Shown here: in pieces, positions 1-12,123 of the stretch | Layout: the number at the start of each line of letters is the position of its first letter | Numbering within the stretch: position 1 is the first letter of the stretch | Assembly (NCBI GenBank): GCA_009776905.1 | Contig: WRMX01000009.1 | Coordinates: forward strand, 2,491 to 35,007 | DNA length: 32,517 bases | Reading direction: 5' to 3' | Source: Oscillospiraceae bacterium | Lineage (GTDB): Bacteria; Bacillota; Clostridia; Oscillospirales; Oscillospiraceae | The notes under the pieces: generated by a model | The model's database searches: none | The model's input: only the letters and a program-made list of their open reading frames with translations | Told to the model about the DNA's origin: nothing | Position numbers and translations under genes: made by a program

Positions 1-1865
1 GAACCGGTCTTGTCGATGACAAATACGATATCCGCTCTGCCCATCGCGCCGGCAGCGGGAGCTGCTGTGGAAACCGCAGCAGCAGCGGGAGCAGCAGCCA
101 TGGGCGCGGCATAAAGCGAGAAACCGCCTTCGGAAGACCCCGCATCAAACGCCGCGACAGGCGAAATAATCCCCGCGCCGCCAAAAGCCGCTTCATTGTC
201 ATCCACATACAAAGGGTTATCAATTTCGCCAATCACAACGCCCGCATTGTTGACAATTGCGATCGTTTCCGGTTCATAATCCGATGAAAACAACGCTGCA
301 TCAAACCCAGCCTTGGCAGCCACCGGCGCAACGGGCGGCATATAGGCCATCGGCCCAGCCATAGCCGAGGACTCAGCTACACTTCCTAGGACATCAATGC
401 CAATACCCTTCAGGAATTCATTTAAGTCAAGGACAAGATATGTGCCCTCGCCGGATATCTCTCCACGGATTTTGCCGCTTGCCTTATCGACAACCGTATC
501 GACGATATATAGTTCCTCGCCGTCAAATCTGAAGATGACCAAACTGTCAATGTCGCCCGCATAATCATTGAGAGACGCGGTGCAGTCAAATGACAACGTC
601 AGCGCGGATGAATAATCCGTCTCAATATCGATTACGGAACTCACCAAAGCGCGGCTGTCGTCGAAAGCGTCAATCGCAGATTCAACGACGCCGATATGGG
701 AATTAATGATGCCAGGAACCTTGCCTGATATAGACGGCACCAGCCAATTATCCTTCGATGTCAACGAACCGCTGATTAGGCTGCTGTCATACTCCTGATA
801 GAAAGTCCTCTCCGCATCAGGGGTGACCCCATCGGACTTCGGATTGTTTGGGTCGAGACCGAGAAGGATTTCCTCATAATCTGTCAAACCGTCGCCATCG
901 GTATCTACGAGCAACGGGTCAGTATGGTAAACGTATACTTCATCATAATCTGTGAGCCCATCGCCATCAGTATCTGCGAGATCGGGGCGCGTCCCCAGAC
1001 GATACTCATCAATATTTGTGATCTTATCATAATCAGTGTCCCTGTTCGCATCGCAAACGCCATCGCCCTCGGTATCCCATAACGTCGGATTCGTTTGAGT
1101 TGAATAGACCTCATAACCGTCCGGGAGGCCATCTCCGTCAGTATCTGCATTATATGGGTCGCTGCCAATGATTGCTTCGAGATAGTCCGGCAAACCATCA
1201 CCGTCAGAATCAAGGACCATCAGCTTGAATGTTGCCGTTATAGTCGTATTATTTGCAGGCATCAAAAACTCTGTCTCGGTATATGCCGAGTTGCCGAATA
1301 ACCCTCCATTGGAAGACTGCCAGCCCACGAAAGCATAACCATCATTTGCCAAAACTCCAAGATCAATGACAGTGTTCGCTGCATACTTACCGTTGCTGCC
1401 CATTGTGGCGACGCCGCCTGCGCCGCAGATTATCGTAAGGTCATATAATGTCTTGTCGTCATCGTCGTCTCCGCCGCCTGTATCACCGCCATCATCGCCG
1501 TCGTCTCCACCATCATCGCCGCCGCCCGTATCTCCGCCGCCGTCTGTGAACGCCACAAAGTAACACGCATTGATCTGCGTATTGCCCTTTGTGTCCACAT
1601 ACACCTGATATTCGCCTGCGCCGGTGCTGATCTTGTAAGTGCCATCGGAATTGTTGGCAATCATATACGACTCCGTCTTGCCGCCGCTCGTGTCCGTGAC
1701 CGTGATCCACAACTTATTCTGGTTGCCGCTGAGTTTGTCCACCTTTGCGCTTACGGAAGCGCCGGGAATTTTCTTCTCTGCGGGGGCTTTTGACGCCGCA
1801 AAAGCCGGCACCGCGAGGGAGAGCACCAATAGAACCGCGAGGATGACAGATAGGATCTTTTTCAT
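1..1865 (-). CDS. Secreted multidomain surface protein (partial, C-terminus off the left edge): signal peptide, ~60-aa 'GNQNKL..VYVDTKGNTQI' module, G/D-rich linker, InlB/Flg_new-like repeat, TSP3-type Ca-binding repeats, start of VWA domain
   Basis: Reverse-strand reading from ATG at 1865 (SD GGAGG upstream): MKKILSVILAVLLVLSLAVPAFAASKAP...GNQNKLWITVTD...VYVDTKGNTQINACYFVA...; repeated DxDxDGLxD motifs (DTDGDGLPDGYE, DTDGDGLTDYDE, DTDGDGLTDYEE); ends in frame at the window edge with ADIVFVIDKTGS, a VWA MIDAS-like start. Not in the ORF track because it has no stop in the window. Confidence 0.88.
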   Translation of the reverse strand, partial: MKKILSVILAVLLVLSLAVPAFAASKAPAEKKIPGASVSAKVDKLSGNQNKLWITVTDTSGGKTESYMIANNSDGTYKISTGAGEYQVYVDTKGNTQINACYFVAFTDGGGDTGGGDDGGDDGDDGGDTGGGDDDDDKTLYDLTIICGAGGVATMGSNGKYAANTVIDLGVLANDGYAFVGWQSSNGGLFGNSAYTETEFLMPANNTTITATFKLMVLDSDGDGLPDYLEAIIGSDPYNADTDGDGLPDGYEVYSTQTNPTLWDTEGDGVCDANRDTDYDKITNIDEYRLGTRPDLADTDGDGLTDYDEVYVYHTDPLLVDTDGDGLTDYEEILLGLDPNNPKSDGVTPDAERTFYQEYDSSLISGSLTSKDNWLVPSISGKVPGIINSHIGVVESAIDAFDDSRALVSSVIDIETDYSSALTLSFDCTASLNDYAGDIDSLVIFRFDGEELYIVDTVVDKASGKIRGEISGEGTYLVLDLNEFLKGIGIDVLGSVAESSAMAGPMAYMPPVAPVAAKAGFDAALFSSDYEPETIAIVNNAGVVIGEIDNPLYVDDNEAAFGGAGIISPVAAFDAGSSEGGFSLYAAPMAAAPAAAAVSTAAPAAGAMGRADIVFVIDKTG

Positions 1866-1887
1866 TTTCACAAACCTCCAAAAAAAT

Positions 1888-1914
1888 GTTTAATGCTTCT
1901 GATACGCATTAAAC
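1888..1914 (-). promoter_or_regulatory. Terminator-like hairpin followed by a T-run just upstream of the SD of the VWA gene
   Basis: Minus strand GTTTAATGC-gtatcagaa-GCATTAAAC (9-bp perfect stem), then ATTTTTTT, then GGAGG and ATG at 1865. Confidence 0.4.
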
Positions 1915-2125
1915 ACCAAACGACGAAAACTGTGAAAATAATGTAACATTTGTCGCGAAACGTGTAATTATTGAATAATTATTCGTAAGGAAAAACCGGC
2001 CAAAACAGCCAGCTATCCATTGCAATCGCTTATCATCAGGCCGTCCCATGGGCACTTGCCACCGATGCGTATTGTTGTGATATCAGCCTTTCACCTGATA
2101 TTTTGCAAACTTTGAACTCAAATCA

Positions 2126-2159
2126 AGAGGCGGCGAGCGCTTATATGCTCGCCGCCTCT
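2126..2159 (-). terminator. Strong GC hairpin downstream of the LPQTG adhesin gene
   Basis: AGAGGCGGCGAGC ... GCTCGCCGCCTCT, 13-bp perfect inverted repeat just after the stop at 2185. Confidence 0.6.
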
Positions 2160-2184
2160 ATGAACATTGGTTTGTTGGTCGCCG

Positions 2185-6939
<4,755 letters not shown>

Positions 6940-7008
6940 AAAGAACCTCCAAACTATGACCACTATGCATGCAGATAGACAGCTCTGCATCGAGAGTCAA
7001 CAAATGAC

Positions 7009-7036
7009 GGTCAGCCAGTCCGTTTTCAGGCTGACC
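7009..7036 (-). promoter_or_regulatory. 5'-leader hairpin of the LPQTG adhesin gene
   Basis: GGTCAGCC-agtccgttttca-GGCTGACC, 8-bp perfect stem upstream of ATG 6939; a second 7-bp hairpin ATGCAGA...TCTGCAT lies at 6969-6990. Confidence 0.4.
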
Positions 7037-7249
7037 ACCGTTGGTGTGTTTTCTACATTTCCAGTCTACATATTTTTTACACATAGTCAAGTGAAAAGTG
7101 CATAAATAACTGTGACATTTTTGTTACAAACGCTGATATTTCTACGTTTTCCTAGCAACAGCCATACTTATGACAATATGCAACATTCTACAAAATTTTC
7201 ACACTTTATGAAGGTACGCCACATTGCCACACTATAACGGCTGCGCCTC

Positions 7250-7278
7250 TTGACATAGCTTCGCATTATTTGTACTAT
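7250..7278 (+). promoter_or_regulatory. Sigma-A-type promoter for the beta-helix protein gene
   Basis: TTGACA (7250-7255), 17-nt spacer, TACTAT (7273-7278). Confidence 0.6.
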
Positions 7279-7316
7279 ATACGCAAAAAAGAACACCATT
7301 ATCAAGGAGGCCACCC

Positions 7317-8477
7317 ATGAAAAAGAACAAAACCCTAATAACCCTCGTCGTCATTGCGATATGCCTGACGACAATCATCTCCGCAACAGCATCCGAAATA
7401 CGCACGCAACAGCTCAACGCGGTGTATCGCGACATCAAGATCGTCATCGACGGCGAGGAATTCACGCCGACCGACGAAAATGGCAACATAGTTGAGCCCT
7501 TCATCGCCAACGGAACCACATATGTCCCGCTGCGCGCGATTGCTTCCGCATTTGACAAGGACGTCCGATGGATTCCCGAGGATTCGACGATTGAAATTAA
7601 CGCGATTGACGTAGGCGCGCCTCAATACGAAGCACCCACGCTAGAATACAAAGAAGCCCCTGCCGAGCCGTCGATCCAAGTCACGGTATCGACGCCGCAG
7701 GAGCTGATTGACGCTGTCGCGCCGGACACATGCATCACGTTCAAGGCAGGCCTCTATGATCTGTCAACCGTCACGGAGTCCGATAATCAATATGTATGGG
7801 CCGGCGATGAAACAGCCGCATTATACGTATGCGGCGTAGAAGGCCTGACGCTCCAAGCCGAGCCCGGCGCGGAAGTGGAACTCGTCACTCCAAAGAGCTT
7901 CTCAGAGGTATTGATGTTCGATGGCTGCAACGGCATCAAGCTCTCCGGCATCAAAGCGGGACATTCGATAACCGGCGAATATATGTGCGATGCGGGCGTG
8001 GCCAGGTTTAATTCGTCGATGAACATAACTATAGAGGACTGCTTTTTCTATGGCTGCGGCTCCATCGGAATAACATTATTGGATTGCATCGCGGCGGATA
8101 TCACCAACACAACGGTGACGGACTGCTCGCTGCGCGCGATCGATCTCGGACGCAGCACCGATATTGCATTTTCAAAATGCAGCTTCGTCGATAACCGCGC
8201 ATATGGCTGCGCGATATTTGCATTATATTCTTCGGCGGAGTTTTACGATTGCGTGGTGACGGGGAACAAGAGCCTCCTATGGAGCCTTGTCGAATTTGAC
8301 GGTTACGCCTTGTTCGAACGCTGTGTTTTCAAGGACAATGCGTTGATCGAAGGCGAGGTGCCCGTGTTCGCGGGCAGAGAAATAAGCCTGCTCGACTGCG
8401 AAGTCGATAGCACAGGCTTTGGTGGGTTCTGGGACAGCGGCGTCGCTGATTTAGGCGGAAACACTCTTACGCCGTAG
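7317..8477 (+). CDS. Secreted protein with copper-amine-oxidase-like N-terminal (stalk) domain and right-handed parallel beta-helix domain
   Basis: Signal peptide MKKNKTLITLVVIAICLTTIISATA; 'IVIDGEEFTPTDENGNIVEPFIANGTTYVPLRAIASAF' is CuAO_N1-like; C-terminal NosD/pectate-lyase-like repeats ('NITIEDCFFYGCGSIGITLLDC'). Confidence 0.75.
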   Translation: MKKNKTLITLVVIAICLTTIISATASEIRTQQLNAVYRDIKIVIDGEEFTPTDENGNIVEPFIANGTTYVPLRAIASAFDKDVRWIPEDSTIEINAIDVGAPQYEAPTLEYKEAPAEPSIQVTVSTPQELIDAVAPDTCITFKAGLYDLSTVTESDNQYVWAGDETAALYVCGVEGLTLQAEPGAEVELVTPKSFSEVLMFDGCNGIKLSGIKAGHSITGEYMCDAGVARFNSSMNITIEDCFFYGCGSIGITLLDCIAADITNTTVTDCSLRAIDLGRSTDIAFSKCSFVDNRAYGCAIFALYSSAEFYDCVVTGNKSLLWSLVEFDGYALFERCVFKDNALIEGEVPVFAGREISLLDCEVDSTGFGGFWDSGVADLGGNTLTP

Positions 8478-8566
8478 CTCAAGCATTCCTACGCCATAGC
8501 TCGCGCCGCTTCTCACTTATAGATGCATCTTTAACATCGCGTCTCATGCTGCGGCCACGCTGACTC

Positions 8567-8632
8567 GCAGGTTCCACGCAGGTTACACGCAAACTACACG
8601 CAGGTTCCACGCAAGCTCCACGCAGACTCCAC
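8567..8632. repeat. Six tandem copies of an 11-bp repeat (GCAGGTTCCAC family)
   Basis: GCAGGTTCCAC|GCAGGTTACAC|GCAAACTACAC|GCAGGTTCCAC|GCAAGCTCCAC|GCAGACTCCAC read directly. Confidence 0.9.
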
Positions 8633-8636
8633 CGCG

Positions 8637-9419
8637 CTATAGCTGCGCGACAACGAGCCCTGTGATGATCCCCAAAAGCGTGACGATCGTCGCCGCCCTG
8701 CTCTTCACGAGAATGATCGACTGCGGGATGATCTCTCCAAAAACGACATACAGCATCGCACCGCCCGCCGCCGCCAAAGATAGTGCTATGGCAGTGTCGG
8801 AAATGCCGCCGATCAAGCTTCCGATAACTCCGCCGAGGAGCGTTGGCGCTCCCGACAGCGCAGCCAGCAGCACGACAACCACCTTCCGCATGCCACCCGC
8901 CAGCATCGGCGTCGCAATCGCCATGCCCTCCGGGATGTTGTGCAGCGCAATCATAATCGCCAATAGCAAGCCGAGCTGGTAGTCGTGGCTGCCCCCCGCT
9001 CCGATAGCGAGCCCCTCAGGGATATTGTGCAGCCCTATGGCCGCGAACATTATGAACCCCGACTGCACCATGCGCGAACGGTTTTTAATGAGCTTGCTCT
9101 CGTGGTAGAGCTCTTCATGCGTCGTGTGCAGCTTTGGGTGGTCTCCTTTCGATTCCGTGATCCTGTCGATAATCCTGTTTAAAGGCATGATGATGATTAT
9201 GCCTGCAACGAGCCCGATGACTGCAATTACAATATTCGTCAGGTCGACAGCTTCCGGGAGCAGCCCGAAGCATACGATGCTCGTCATCACTCCTGCCGCA
9301 AACGATAACATCCAGCACGCCACCCTTTCCGAAGAGCGTCGCATGAACACCGCCGACACCACTCCGCCCAATCCTGTCCCGCATATCCCGGCTATCGCGC
9401 TGAATATTATTGCTTGCAT
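8637..9419 (-). CDS. ZIP-family metal transporter
   Basis: 'AIGLHNIPEGLAIGAGG' and 'MIALHNIPEGMAIATPM' are the ZIP TM4/TM5 HNxPEG motifs; multiple TM segments; ATG 9419 with a GGGGG upstream. Confidence 0.88.
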   Translation of the reverse strand: MQAIIFSAIAGICGTGLGGVVSAVFMRRSSERVACWMLSFAAGVMTSIVCFGLLPEAVDLTNIVIAVIGLVAGIIIIMPLNRIIDRITESKGDHPKLHTTHEELYHESKLIKNRSRMVQSGFIMFAAIGLHNIPEGLAIGAGGSHDYQLGLLLAIMIALHNIPEGMAIATPMLAGGMRKVVVVLLAALSGAPTLLGGVIGSLIGGISDTAIALSLAAAGGAMLYVVFGEIIPQSIILVKSRAATIVTLLGIITGLVVAQL

Positions 9420-9448
9420 CAATTATCCCCCTGTATGTTATCAGTGTG

Positions 9449-9581
9449 TCCTCGAAAACTCAAAAGCCTTGCAACACCTGTCATTCCGAGCGAAGCGAAG
9501 AATCTTTGCCTCCGTTATTTCGCAAGTGCTCAAACAAGATCCTTCGCTATCGCTCAGGATGACAACGAGAGTTTTCGAGGA
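9449..9581. repeat. MITE-like nested inverted-repeat element
   Basis: Outer perfect 13-bp inverted repeats TCCTCGAAAACTC (9449-9461) / GAGTTTTCGAGGA (9569-9581) enclose the imperfect palindrome TGTCATTCCGAGCGAAGCGAAGAATCTT ... AAGATCCTTCGCTATCGCTCAGGATGACA (9479-9564). Confidence 0.7.
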
Positions 9582-9611
9582 GACTCTATCATTCCGTGCC
9601 GTTCCGCGCCG

Positions 9612-11132
9612 TCAACGCTGCGACGAGCGGCGGTTTCTCTTTGTCGTATACATCTCATAATCCGCCGCCTTCATCAACTCCTCGATCTGCTCATAAGGCG
9701 ACGTCTTAATCTTATACCCAAGAGCAATTGACGCTGTCGCAAGCTCCGGATCATCCGCCTGCACCTGCAAGAGCCCGTAATCGATTTCCTTGATATACCC
9801 CTCGACGCGCTCCTCGGTCGTGTTCGGCAGCAGCCCGACAAACTCATCGCCGCCCATCCTAAATAGAATCGCGTCGTGAGGGGCGCACTGAAGCATGATG
9901 GACGAAACCCATTTAAGCAGCAAGTCGCCCTTCACGTGGCCATACGTATCATTGACGAGCTTCAACCCATTGATGTCGCCGACTATAACGCACAGAGGCA
10001 GCGATTCCGGCCTGTCGATCTCATAAATCATCTTGACGAAATAATTGCGGTTCGGCATGCCCGTCAAGCTGTCGTAATAAGCCGCGTCCTGCAGCATGTG
10101 GATGAGCGACATGATGGGCGAAATATTCTTGATCTCCATATATGAGCCGATCACGTGCCCGTTCTTCCCGAACATGTCGTTGACCTGGACCTGGTAATGA
10201 TAATCCATCTCGTTCTCAACGATTGCAAATATCGAAGCATCTTCCTCAAAGACATAGCTCTGCGAAGAGCTGCGCCACGATTCGAGAAATTCGTCTCCGC
10301 GCATCCCGATCAAATCCGCAATCTGCAGCCGTCTGGCGACCTCATTGGCCTGCTTGTTGTAGTCCACAATGCTGCTTTCGCTGTCCAGGACCAGGATGAT
10401 GCTGCTCGAATTGTCGAATATGATGTCTCGCGAAATGAACAGCATGTCCATTGATTTTGAATTAAAGAGCGCGTTGTAAAACATGACGAGCATGACCTGC
10501 ACTCCAAACGGTGCGAGATCGATCGGATAAGGCAGCAGTTGCAGAACGGCGGTCAGAGTCAGCGCAAAAACGACGACCATCCCGAAAAAAAGCCATCCGA
10601 GCATCTTCCCATGCCTCTTCGGAAGGCGGATGAATCTTACGATGATGTCTGCGGCGGCAAGGGCCAGAGGCGCATATGAAAGGATGCAATGGTATATGAA
10701 CCCGATCCCATCGGTCTCCACGAGCGCCCGAAATCCGTTTATGGTGATATACCCTGCATAATCGATGAATATTCCGGTAGTGCTGTTGGCCAGGACCAAA
10801 ACGAGGTCAATGATCGGAAATAACGCCAATAGCAGCAGCGTGCGGCGTTTGAATGGCTGGTGCGACAGCGTCCTGTGAATGAATATAAAGACAAACCAGC
10901 CCGACGCCATGACAAACACATATCGCAGGTCGATGAAAAAGATCGCAAGGTTCCCCGTGGGCAGCAGATAGAACAGCGCGTATGTGATGCTCCAAAGAAT
11001 CGCCGACACAATGAGGCACAAAAGCCACACAGCCGCCTTCGCTTCGCGCCTGCGTAGATACGCTTTGATGAAAGCGGCCATGCCAATGACCGTGAATGAC
11101 AAGAGCATTACGCCGAATATCAGATCGTTCAA
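9612..11132 (-). CDS. Membrane diguanylate cyclase: N-terminal 7TM (histidine-kinase-type 7TM) region, PAS-like domain, GGDEF domain
   Basis: Hydrophobic N-terminal half; 'YDSLTGMPNRNYF ... VIVGDINGLKLVNDTYGHVKGDLLL ... FRMGGDEFVGLL'. TTG start at 11132 preferred because AGGAGG lies 5 nt upstream; the listed ORF start 11195 lies upstream of that SD. Confidence 0.85.
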   Translation of the reverse strand: MNDLIFGVMLLSFTVIGMAAFIKAYLRRREAKAAVWLLCLIVSAILWSITYALFYLLPTGNLAIFFIDLRYVFVMASGWFVFIFIHRTLSHQPFKRRTLLLLALFPIIDLVLVLANSTTGIFIDYAGYITINGFRALVETDGIGFIYHCILSYAPLALAAADIIVRFIRLPKRHGKMLGWLFFGMVVVFALTLTAVLQLLPYPIDLAPFGVQVMLVMFYNALFNSKSMDMLFISRDIIFDNSSSIILVLDSESSIVDYNKQANEVARRLQIADLIGMRGDEFLESWRSSSQSYVFEEDASIFAIVENEMDYHYQVQVNDMFGKNGHVIGSYMEIKNISPIMSLIHMLQDAAYYDSLTGMPNRNYFVKMIYEIDRPESLPLCVIVGDINGLKLVNDTYGHVKGDLLLKWVSSIMLQCAPHDAILFRMGGDEFVGLLPNTTEERVEGYIKEIDYGLLQVQADDPELATASIALGYKIKTSPYEQIEELMKAADYEMYTTKRNRRSSQR

Positions 11133-11163
11133 TTTCGCCTCCTGTGCGCGATTGTCAACTTTT

Positions 11164-11353
11164 AGTGCCTTAGCGACTCGCAACACTAATAACAAACACG
11201 TTGTTATCGGTCGCTAAGGCGCTATCACCGCGCGAAGCGCGGTGCGCCGGTGCGAAGGCGAAAATTCACAGGCGGAATTCATTTTCGCCGTTGAGTGAAT
11301 TGAGCCGAAGCGCGCGGCGTCCGGGTTGTGGGGGTGGAACCCCCACGTTTAAC
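11164..11353 (+). repeat. Composite intergenic repeat, copy A: 60-bp stem-loop, CACCGCGCGAAGCGCGGTG hairpin, GGGTTGTGGG..CCCCACGTT hairpin
   Basis: AGTGCCTTAGCGAC (11164-11177) pairs with GTCGCTAAGGCGCT (11210-11223); then CACCGCGCGAAGCGCGGTGCGC; later GAATTCATTTTCGCC and GGGTTGTGGGGGTGGAACCCCCACGTT. Same order of modules in copy B (23705-23879, opposite strand). Confidence 0.7.
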
Positions 11354-11496
11354 AGTCATTATATATTGTTTTCACTCAAAGTTCAATCATAAATAATATG
11401 TATATTATTGCCTCAATCTTCATTAATATGGTACAATGCGAATATATCGGAACGAATCTCGTGGAAGCGCCCGGGGAACAGGAATAACGAACGATT

Positions 11497-11976
11497 ATGA
11501 ACATAAAAATCATCTGCGTCGGAAAGCTGCGCGAGCGCTACCACATCGACGAATCCAACGAATATGTCAAGCGGCTCTCCGCTTTTTGCTCGGCAGAAAT
11601 AGTCGAAATCGCCGAACAGCGCCTGCCTTCCGACCCCTCCGAAAACGATATCGCCCTCGCGCTGCGCAAGGAAAGCCTTGCGATCATCGATAAAATCCCA
11701 GCAGGCGCGACGGTCGTCGCGCTTTGTGTCGAAGGCGACGGAATCGACAGCGAGTCGCTGTCTAAATTTCTCGAGACTGAAGCATTGCGCGGCATATCGC
11801 GTTTTTGTTTTATCATCGGCGGGTCATACGGTCTGGGCGCAGACATCAAAAAACTCGCCCATTTCAAGCTATCGCTGTCAAAGATGACCTTCCCGCACGC
11901 TCTGGCCAGGATTATCCTGCTCGAGCAGCTCTATCGCGCGTTCAAAATAGCCGAAGGCAGCAAATACCATAAGTAA
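11497..11976 (+). CDS. rlmH: 23S rRNA (pseudouridine1915-N3)-methyltransferase RlmH
   Basis: 159 aa, 'MNIKIICVGKLRERY ... FIIGGSYGLG ... LSLSKMTFPHALARIILLEQLYRAFKIAEGSKYHK', characteristic SPOUT RlmH ending. Confidence 0.97.
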   Translation: MNIKIICVGKLRERYHIDESNEYVKRLSAFCSAEIVEIAEQRLPSDPSENDIALALRKESLAIIDKIPAGATVVALCVEGDGIDSESLSKFLETEALRGISRFCFIIGGSYGLGADIKKLAHFKLSLSKMTFPHALARIILLEQLYRAFKIAEGSKYHK

Positions 11977-12033
11977 AACAAAATATTGCAAGAAAAACCA
12001 TGAAATGTCACAAATAAAAACAAGAAATAATGC

Positions 12034-12067
12034 TTGCATTATTTACAAATTGTGTTACAATGTAACA
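12034..12067 (+). promoter_or_regulatory. Putative murA promoter with overlapping palindrome
   Basis: TTGCAT - 16 nt - TACAAT; the -10 is embedded in the perfect 15-nt palindrome TGTTACAATGTAACA (12053-12067). Confidence 0.45.
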
Positions 12068-12123
12068 AAATGATACAACTCTGATACAAAATGCAACAAA
12101 TTCACATTGGGGGGAACATATCT

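Noticed and set aside
2000-2110. Possible c-di-GMP-I (GEMM) riboswitch on the minus strand upstream of the VWA gene (GGCAA…GGGACG…ATAGCTGGCTG words)
   Set aside because: The conserved GACGCAAAGCC core and GAAA tetraloop arrangement are absent; resemblance is limited to short words. An Infernal search with the GEMM-I model would decide.
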